From the NCBI GenBank assembly GCA_945889235.1, contig CAMDBK010000162.1, positions 1 through 7,051 of the forward strand: a DNA stretch of 7,051 bases, written 5' to 3'. This DNA comes from Chitinophaga pinensis (GTDB lineage: Bacteria; Bacteroidota; Bacteroidia; SXHM01). The notes beneath the pieces were generated by a model that did not search any database, had not been told where the DNA came from, and saw only the letters and a program-made list of their open reading frames with translations. The position numbers and the translations under genes were made by a program. Positions 1 through 4,794 of this stretch are shown here, in pieces (within the stretch, counting starts at the first letter, position 1; each line of letters opens with the position of its first letter).

Positions 1-1883
1 GGTTCGCGGAACATCGGCTTTCCTGAATCGGAAACCAACACTACTTTATCAATATAGGGTTTGTGAAGGTCTTCCAAACCTTCAAGGTTTTGAAAACCTT
101 GAAGGTTTAGTTTAGCTTTCTCAATTTCCTTTTTCAATTCTTCAACCGAACCAATTATCTTTTCTTCCTCTCCATCTTCCGTTCTCCAAATTGGAATTGG
201 AATTCCCCAAAAACGCGAACGTGAAAGATTCCAGTCCACCAAATTCTCGAGCCAGTTTCCGAAACGCCCGCTACCTGTAGCTTCCGGTTTCCAGTTGATG
301 GTTTTATTAAACGCAATAAGTTTATCTTTCATGGCAGTGGTTTTAATAAACCACGAATCCAACGGATAATACAACACCGGTTTATCGGTTCGCCAGCAAT
401 GCGGATAGCTGTGCTCGTATGTTTCTTTTTTAAACAGTTTCCCTTCTTCCTGCAACTTCAAAACAATGCGTTCGTCAACGCTCAGGTAGGCTTTCAACTC
501 TTTTATTTTTCCGGCTGCTTCCAGAACTTTTTTCTGTTTCTGAAACTCTGTTTTCTTTTCCTCATCGCTCAGATAAGCCTCTTTCACATACTCATCGCCA
601 TACAGAAAAACATCATCTTTTACTTCGGGCAAAAAGCGGCCACGCTTGTCAACCAAAGTCAATGAGCCGATACCATTTTGTTTAGCAACCCTGAAGTCAT
701 CCGCACCAAAACTCGGAGCAATATGCACAATCCCCGTTCCATCCGATGTAGTTACAAAATCGCCCAATACAACTTTGAAAGAATCGCCATCTGTGGGTTG
801 AGCAAAAGGTAAAAGTTGTTCGTACCTAATACCTTCTAATTCGCTTCCTTTTATCTCAATTAATTTAACTGCAAATTGCTTTGTCTTGGGAGGTTTAATT
901 CCTTTTGATTTTAGATATTGGAGCATTTCAATCTTGTCATTCTGCAATGACATTAGTTCACTTATTTCTTCTTCATTTAATGCCTCTTTTGTAGGAATAT
1001 TATCTTCAAAATATTTTGAGTAAAGTTCTTTAGCAAGTATTACAAGTTGAACACTTTCTGTGAACTGATTAATCGTTCCAACAATTATGTAATCAATATT
1101 TTTACCAACTGCCAACGCAGTATTGGATGGAAGAGTCCATGGCGTGGTTGTCCAAGCAAGGAAATATGCATTTAACTTATACTTATTAAATTTTCCCTCG
1201 TAAAGATTTTTGACAAACTGCTTTTCCTGCATTGGAATTCTAAACATTGCCACCGCAGTCCTATCCTTCACATCCTTATAAGCCCCAGGCTGGTTCAGCT
1301 CATGCGTGCTCAGTCCCGTTCCCGCTGCCGGTGAATACGGCTGAATGGTATACCCTTTATATAGCAAACCCTTCTCATAAAACTTACTCAGCAAATACCA
1401 AACGCTCTCGATATAATCATTCTCATACGTGATATACGGATGCTCCATATCCACCCAATACCCCATCTTCTCCGTCAAGTCATTCCACACGTGAGTATAT
1501 TTCATCACCTCTTTGCGACAGGCTTTATTATAATCCTCCACCGAGATTTTTTTGCCAATGTCTTCTTTGGTGATGCCGAGTGTTTTTTCTACTGAAAGCT
1601 CAATTGGTAAACCGTGCGTATCCCAACCAGCTTTGCGCTTTACGCGAAAACCTTTCAATGTTTTATACCTGCAAAAAATATCCTTAATAGCCCGCGCCAT
1701 CATGTGGTGAATTCCCGGCAAGCCATTTGCCGAAGGCGGCCCTTCATAAAAAACAAAGTCAGGTTTTCCGTTGCGGCTTTCCACACTTTGTTTAAAAGTA
1801 TCTTCTTTCTTCCACACCTCCAGCATATCCTTGCCGATGTTGGAAAGTTCGAGTTGTTTGTATTCGGGGTATTTTTTTGACAC
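1..1883 (-). CDS. ileS: Isoleucyl-tRNA synthetase, 5' part (C-terminal end beyond the window)
   Basis: This cytoplasmic class I aminoacyl-tRNA synthetase charges tRNA-Ile with isoleucine using ATP. The frame is open from 1883 to the left edge: 627 codons of a protein usually over 1000 residues long. The protein begins MSKKYPEYKQLELSNIGKDM. The HIGH-equivalent motif is GIHHMMAR (about 57-64) after EGPPSANG, followed by KAGWDTHGLPIE. The CP1 editing domain shows TTTPWTLPSNTA (about 245-256) and DGTGIVHIAPSFGADD (381-396). Later come HSYPHCWRTDKP (491-502) and SRSRFWGIPIPIW (554-566). KMSKS and the anticodon-binding domain would lie outside the window. The start is GTG at 1883-1881: an in-frame TAA lies upstream with no ATG between, and the N-terminus fits Bacteroidota homologues as I remember them. 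No Shine-Dalgarno is visible. Oddities are a palindromic element in frame at residues 593-603 and an AT-rich stretch over the editing domain. Identity is very secure. Confidence 0.97.
   Translation of the reverse strand, partial: MSKKYPEYKQLELSNIGKDMLEVWKKEDTFKQSVESRNGKPDFVFYEGPPSANGLPGIHHMMARAIKDIFCRYKTLKGFRVKRKAGWDTHGLPIELSVEKTLGITKEDIGKKISVEDYNKACRKEVMKYTHVWNDLTEKMGYWVDMEHPYITYENDYIESVWYLLSKFYEKGLLYKGYTIQPYSPAAGTGLSTHELNQPGAYKDVKDRTAVAMFRIPMQEKQFVKNLYEGKFNKYKLNAYFLAWTTTPWTLPSNTALAVGKNIDYIIVGTINQFTESVQLVILAKELYSKYFEDNIPTKEALNEEEISELMSLQNDKIEMLQYLKSKGIKPPKTKQFAVKLIEIKGSELEGIRYEQLLPFAQPTDGDSFKVVLGDFVTTSDGTGIVHIAPSFGADDFRVAKQNGIGSLTLVDKRGRFLPEVKDDVFLYGDEYVKEAYLSDEEKKTEFQKQKKVLEAAGKIKELKAYLSVDERIVLKLQEEGKLFKKETYEHSYPHCWRTDKPVLYYPLDSWFIKTTAMKDKLIAFNKTINWKPEATGSGRFGNWLENLVDWNLSRSRFWGIPIPIWRTEDGEEEKIIGSVEELKKEIEKAKLNLQGFQNLEGLEDLHKPYIDKVVLVSDSGKPMFRE
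76..108. repeat. 33-base palindromic repeat inside ileS
   Basis: Two perfect 16-base arms (76-91, AAACCTTCAAGGTTTT, and 93-108) flank one central base. Each arm is itself nearly self-complementary (AACCTTCAAGGTT around one base), so the palindrome is nested. A further GAAGGT/ACCTTC pair (65-70 and 78-83) overlaps its left side. In the ileS frame it reads as NLQGFQNLEGL (residues 593-603), with no stop or frameshift. It lies in a variable segment between IGSVEELKKEIEKAK and DLHKPYIDKVVLV. From memory, similar AACCTTCAAGGTT palindromes are scattered in many Bacteroidota genomes, usually between genes. Confidence 0.85.
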
Positions 1884-1912
1884 GGGTTTATCTTCTTTTT
1901 TAAAAAGAGGCG

Positions 1913-1920
1913 CAAAGCTA
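1913..1920 (-). promoter_or_regulatory. Candidate ileS promoter, -7 box
   Basis: The minus strand reads TAGCTTTG, an exact match to the Bacteroidota -7 consensus TAnnTTTG. It lies 29 bases upstream of the GTG start and just downstream of the terminator hairpin. Transcription would begin near 1906, leaving a leader of about 20 to 25 bases. I see no good TTTG -33 box at the usual spacing, only the degenerate T-rich end of the terminator, so the call is moderate. The position suggests ileS is transcribed separately from the upstream envelope genes. Confidence 0.4.
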
Positions 1921-1938
1921 AGAATTTAGCCAATCCAT

Positions 1939-1979
1939 AAAAACAGAAGGCGCAGAGTTTATGATCTCTGCGCCCTCTG
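1939..1979 (-). terminator. Intrinsic terminator after the 2004-2624 gene
   Basis: On the minus strand, CAGAGGGCGCAGAG (1979-1966) pairs with CTCTGCGCCTTCTG (1957-1944) across the 8-base loop ATCATAAA, and TTTTT (1943-1939) follows at once. The 14-pair stem has one imperfect position. It is a G-U wobble in minus-strand RNA but an A-C mismatch in plus-strand RNA, which supports minus-strand use. It lies 24 bases past the barrel-gene stop and before ileS. The sequence is also part of a CGCAGAG-rich repeat, so it may be a repeat that serves as a terminator. Confidence 0.72.
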
Positions 1980-2000
1980 CTCCTCTGTAATCTCTGCGTG
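1944..2000. repeat. CGCAGAG-type intergenic repeat
   Basis: The stretch is built from variants of one short word. Read on the minus strand it contains CACGCAGAG, ACAGAGGAG, CAGAGGG and CGCAGAG, then the inverted copy CTCTGCGCC. Such CGCAGAG runs are, from memory, a common interspersed noncoding repeat in Bacteroidota and some other phyla. It fills most of the gap between the barrel gene and ileS and overlaps the terminator hairpin. I see no coding potential in it. Confidence 0.6.
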
Positions 2001-2003
2001 AAA

Positions 2004-2624
2004 TTATTTTTTCTTTTTATTCCAGAAATTAGCATTCAAGCCTAAACCGAAACTGGTTGTAAACTCACTCAGGTTATAGGCAGTTGGTCCGCCCAAATGC
2101 CTGCCGGTTGCATAACGCAGGTTTACAAACAAGTGAAAAAACTTCACCGCATAAATATTAAAACCTGCATCCAAAGCAATCATCGGGTTCATAGAGATAT
2201 TTGATTCTCTTGTTTCCACGAGTAAAGGATTCTCAATATCCAACGGATAGTTAGCCCGCACTTGTGTAAGTGCAAACCCCGGCTCCAGACCAATGTATGG
2301 ATCAAACGCTTTGTCTTTGAGTAAGTGGTATTGAACACCGGTGTATAGTTGGTGATTCATTTTCAACTCAGCCATTGCAGGCAACGCTTCTTTCCGCGAA
2401 TTCAGGAAATAGTAAGCAGTAGATGAAATGGATACATGGTCGGCAATGTAATATTCCAGCACCCCGCTGATGTAGGCATTGGTCATTCCGTTTACCATAA
2501 ATCCGGGGGCAAAGCTTAACCCGTCACGCAACATGTGGTGATATTTTACTTTCGGATTATCGTTCTGCGCAAAGGCGAACATAGTTGCTGCAATCGCAAG
2601 AACTAAGATGATTATTCGTTTCAT
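2004..2624 (-). CDS. Small outer-membrane beta-barrel protein
   Basis: This 206-residue protein is probably exported and inserted in the outer membrane; its function is unknown. The N-terminus MKRIIILVLAIAATMFAFAQ is a clear signal peptide (basic start, hydrophobic core, AFA before the likely cut near residue 19-20). The mature part alternates polar and hydrophobic residues and is rich in Tyr, Phe and Gly, as in 8-strand barrels. Examples are the segments around ISSTAYYFLN, LYTGVQYHLL, PYIGLEPGFAL and FFHLFVNLRYATG. The last strand (TTSFGLGLNANFW) ends in an aromatic residue as a barrel signal should, but a short NKKKK tail follows. The start is ATG at 2624, with no Shine-Dalgarno. It lies 69 bases after another barrel gene on the same strand, so the two are probably co-transcribed, and a strong terminator follows it. 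The barrel call is confident; a specific family is not. Confidence 0.82.
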   Translation of the reverse strand: MKRIIILVLAIAATMFAFAQNDNPKVKYHHMLRDGLSFAPGFMVNGMTNAYISGVLEYYIADHVSISSTAYYFLNSRKEALPAMAELKMNHQLYTGVQYHLLKDKAFDPYIGLEPGFALTQVRANYPLDIENPLLVETRESNISMNPMIALDAGFNIYAVKFFHLFVNLRYATGRHLGGPTAYNLSEFTTSFGLGLNANFWNKKKK

Positions 2625-2660
2625 GATTTCTATTTTTTAAAGGTTTTTCTTTCCGTTTTT

Positions 2661-2690
2661 CTCCTCCCCATTGGGGAGGTTGGGAGGGGC
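2661..2690. repeat. CCTCCCCA-type palindromic intergenic repeat
   Basis: Perfect 8-base arms CCTCCCCA (2663-2670) and TGGGGAGG (2672-2679) surround one base. A second G-rich block, GGGAGGGG (2682-2689), could compete for the same C-rich arm, so two alternative hairpins are possible. The element occupies the 69-base gap between the two barrel genes. No U-run follows on the minus strand, so it does not look like an intrinsic terminator. It may protect or punctuate the transcript. Elements of this look are, from memory, widespread between Bacteroidota genes. Confidence 0.65.
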
Positions 2691-2693
2691 TTC

Positions 2694-3311
2694 CTACTTC
2701 CAAAAATCAAACAGTTTCACATTCAAACTTAAATTCACCAACAGATGTCCGTCAAAATTGGTTTTGGATGAACGTTCAATGTTCAACCGTTTATAACCTG
2801 AATCATCTGTATAAATCTCACTGTGCATGTGTCCGCCCAGGTGATTCATATATTGGGCAGTAAGCGTAAGGTCAAAATTATCGGTGATGTTGTAGGAAGT
2901 TCCCAATCCCATTTGCACTGCCGAACTGTTTATTTTTCCTGTGTTGGAACGATCACGGTTTTCAAAAACAGTGGAACCGTCAAAACAATGTCCTGCTATA
3001 ATATAAGGTGTGAATTTACCTTTTACACGCTGGGTGTTGAACATGTAAAACATTACGCTCCATCCCACGTGCATATCTTTGCGGGTTCCAACATCTCCAA
3101 TATTGGTTGCAAGAATATCGGCATACCATTCGGTATTCAACCTTTCGAGGAAACGCAATCGGAATTGCCCCCCGTAACCCTGACCTACGAATCCCGCATC
3201 GTTAAAAAAACTTACGGAAGTTCGCATGCCTAAATCAAAATCTCCGCCTCCGGCCAAATGTTTGTCGGCTGCGCTTTTCTGTGCCTGCGCCTGGTAGCTT
3301 ACCAGCGCCAT
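2694..3311 (-). CDS. Outer-membrane beta-barrel protein; true start uncertain
   Basis: The frame gives 205 residues from the first ATG (3311). The mature region is barrel-like, with alternating strands rich in Gly and aromatic residues, for example GQGYGGQFRLRFL, EWYADILATNIGD, VGWSVMFYMFN, FTPYIIAGHCF, AVQMGLGTSYNITDNFDLTL and HLLVNLSLNVKLFDFW at the C-terminus. Function is unknown. From this ATG the N-terminus is MALVSYQAQAQK, a signal-peptide cleavage region without its charged start and hydrophobic core. The missing part is present in frame just upstream (codons 3344-3312 read KAKQKLIIIIA), but between the in-frame TAA at 3350-3348 and 3311 there is no ATG, GTG or TTG. Either a rare start codon is used, the start was mutated, or the assembly has an error here. 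The protein is probably exported in functional relatives. It is followed at 69 bases by a second barrel gene. Confidence 0.75.
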   Translation of the reverse strand: MALVSYQAQAQKSAADKHLAGGGDFDLGMRTSVSFFNDAGFVGQGYGGQFRLRFLERLNTEWYADILATNIGDVGTRKDMHVGWSVMFYMFNTQRVKGKFTPYIIAGHCFDGSTVFENRDRSNTGKINSSAVQMGLGTSYNITDNFDLTLTAQYMNHLGGHMHSEIYTDDSGYKRLNIERSSKTNFDGHLLVNLSLNVKLFDFWK

Positions 3312-3338
3312 GGCAATGATGATAATTAGTTTTTGCTT

Positions 3339-3399
3339 GGCTTTGTGTTATTAGTTATATAGGTATAACGCACATTATTTTCATATATTGTGCAAAGCC
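3339..3399 (-). promoter_or_regulatory. Inverted-repeat cluster in the leader of the 2694-3311 gene
   Basis: Three inverted repeats adjoin on the minus strand. An outer helix joins GGCTTT (3399-3394) to AAAGCC (3344-3339). A hairpin joins GCACAATAT (3393-3385) to ATAATGTGC (3378-3370), with one mismatch. A second joins GTTATA (3369-3364) to TATAAC (3359-3354). The 24-base dyad at 3370-3393 could equally be a repressor operator on DNA. A near-consensus promoter box, TGGCTTTG (one mismatch to TAnnTTTG), spans 3400-3393; if it is used, the transcript would start inside the first hairpin and lack the outer helix. The region is AT-rich, so chance pairing is a real alternative. Confidence 0.35.
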
Positions 3400-3427
3400 A
3401 AAAAAATATTTTTCTGCCCGAAAAAAA

Positions 3428-4750
3428 TTAATCGAATACCGGAACAATAACTCCTTCTTCCGAAGCCCAGTTTTTTACATTCAATGTTCTTCCGTTAAAG
3501 TAAATGGGAATAGTAGTTTCAGGACTGGCAGGAAAAAATACATCCACCCCATTCAGAAAAGAAAATGATCCAAAAAAACCAACAGGATCTCCACTGGTTT
3601 GGCTGTCGCCATCATCATAAAGAAAATAAGCAATAGCGGTTTTTGCAGGAGATGCATATTGCGCAGAAGATAAATCAACACCACCGGCTGAAAGGCTATC
3701 CCTTCCGTTTATCACTGCCTGGCTGGAAGAAAATACAACAACTGCACTTTGTGTGGCGTTTTCAGGAACACCGTTTAAAAGCAAGGCAATAGTTGAACCC
3801 GCAGGCGGAAAAGTGCGCAAATAAACAAACTTATTGGAACGTATTGCGCCTTCGCGGTAATAATGAACAATACGATCGTTTGGGTCGGCACTTACCACAC
3901 GAAATTCATAGTTTGTATTTGACTTTGCGGTAAATGGTCCCCAGTATCCTTTGCTGTCTGTTGTTAAGGTAGTTTCAGTTGAAGTTGAAACTCTGAAACC
4001 GGTTGAAGCAGAAACTTCATAGATTTCAACACTTGCCCCTGCAAGTGGTGTGTTTTCACCCAAGGTAACCACACGCCCGGAAAGTTGAACAGGCTCTTCA
4101 GCAACTATAGAAGTTGTGCAAGCAGTTTTACCTGCATTGAGAAAAGAAAAAATGGCAGCAAATGATTCTGCATTTGTTGCTACCTGATAATGGTCGGCAC
4201 CAACAAGTTTTACGTTTGTTGCTCCGGTAATATCACCTCCTGCAGCAATTTCATCATCTTCGCTCCATAAATTTAAAGTCGGTATTTCACCATTTGCACC
4301 AGCAGGCCCAGGTTGAACTGAACTGGCAACGTGAACATAATGTGCAACTTTTGCAGCACGGGTGCTATCATTTAAATAGGTATAACCCAAGTCGCCACCG
4401 GCAGAATGCCCTATTAAATCCACCTGACTGGCACCGGTTTCGGCAAGAATTTCGTCAATGTAATCATCTAGCAAATCAACACTGTTGCCCTGATTGATGG
4501 AGTTCCAGTCAAAAGCATAAAGCATATCATCATCATATCCGTTTGCTGAAAAACGCATGGCATGATTTGCCCATGTATCACCCGAAGCCAGAAAGCCGTG
4601 CATCATTACTACCGGAAGATTACTTGTTCTGCAAACCTCGTTTTGCGGAATTGAATCGTTATCACAGTCGTCTTTTTTGCATGACGAAAAATGTCCGGTA
4701 ATAAAAAACAGACTGAGAAGAATAAGCGTTTGCGAAAGAATTTTTTTCAT
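3428..4750 (-). CDS. Surface lipoprotein lipase (LipA-like alpha/beta hydrolase) with C-terminal beta domains
   Basis: This 440-residue protein is a predicted lipid-anchored hydrolase of acyl esters. A lipoprotein signal peptide ends in the lipobox FSSC, with Cys24 as the lipidation site. The next residues, KKDD, resemble the Bacteroidota lipoprotein export signal, so surface display is likely. The catalytic domain (about 45-205) is compact and resembles Bacillus subtilis LipA (lipase subfamily I.4). It has the oxyanion segment VVMMHGF (47-53), nucleophile elbow GHSAGG with Ser116, a likely Asp165 in WSEDDE, and His187 in GADHYQV. Residues about 222-312 (VQLSGRVVTLGENTPLAGAS, then TTDSKGYWGPF) look like a carboxypeptidase-regulatory/CnaB-like beta sandwich. 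The rest, to 440, is beta-rich and I do not recognise it. The true substrate is unknown. The start is ATG at 4750. It lies 44 bases after recG on the same strand but has its own candidate promoter. The two barrel genes follow. Confidence 0.85.
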   Translation of the reverse strand: MKKILSQTLILLSLFFITGHFSSCKKDDCDNDSIPQNEVCRTSNLPVVMMHGFLASGDTWANHAMRFSANGYDDDMLYAFDWNSINQGNSVDLLDDYIDEILAETGASQVDLIGHSAGGDLGYTYLNDSTRAAKVAHYVHVASSVQPGPAGANGEIPTLNLWSEDDEIAAGGDITGATNVKLVGADHYQVATNAESFAAIFSFLNAGKTACTTSIVAEEPVQLSGRVVTLGENTPLAGASVEIYEVSASTGFRVSTSTETTLTTDSKGYWGPFTAKSNTNYEFRVVSADPNDRIVHYYREGAIRSNKFVYLRTFPPAGSTIALLLNGVPENATQSAVVVFSSSQAVINGRDSLSAGGVDLSSAQYASPAKTAIAYFLYDDGDSQTSGDPVGFFGSFSFLNGVDVFFPASPETTIPIYFNGRTLNVKNWASEEGVIVPVFD

Positions 4751-4759
4751 GGTGGTAAA

Positions 4760-4778
4760 TTAGTTTTGACAAAACTAA
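4760..4778 (-). promoter_or_regulatory. Perfect palindrome with candidate promoter box before the lipase gene
   Basis: The sequence TTAGTTTTGACAAAACTAA has two perfect 9-base arms around one base. Read on the minus strand, TAGTTTTG (4777-4770) fits the Bacteroidota -7 consensus TAnnTTTG exactly. A possible but poor -33 box (TTTC) lies 21 bases further upstream, within the end of recG. Transcription would start only about 12 bases before the ATG at 4750. A palindrome over a -7 box could also be a repressor-binding site. Because of the symmetry, the same box also reads on the plus strand, where no gene follows. Confidence 0.4.
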
Positions 4779-4794
4779 ACGAATATTTTTTACT

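Noticed and set aside
76..108. Palindrome as an intrinsic terminator within ileS
   Set aside because: No U-run follows on the coding strand and the reading frame continues with recognisable IleRS sequence (DLHKPYIDKVVLV).
399..665. Plus-strand Phe-rich open frame
   Set aside because: It is antisense to ileS; the Phe-rich reading comes from Lys/Glu codons of the synthetase read backwards.
1..1883. Missing KMSKS motif as a sign of a broken ileS
   Set aside because: That motif falls in the C-terminal part outside the window; nothing within the window suggests disruption.
1884..2003. T-box riboswitch upstream of ileS
   Set aside because: The leader after the candidate promoter is only about 25 bases, there is no T-box core sequence, and T-boxes are not expected in this phylum.
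1700..2035. Open frame of 111 codons on the minus strand between ileS and the barrel gene
   Set aside because: It overlaps the ileS 5' end in another frame, runs through the CGCAGAG repeat and terminator, and has a basic low-complexity composition with no recognisable domain.
2823..3233. Plus-strand open frame of 136 codons
   Set aside because: It lies wholly antisense within the 2694-3311 barrel gene, whose protein has clear barrel character; the antisense product has none.
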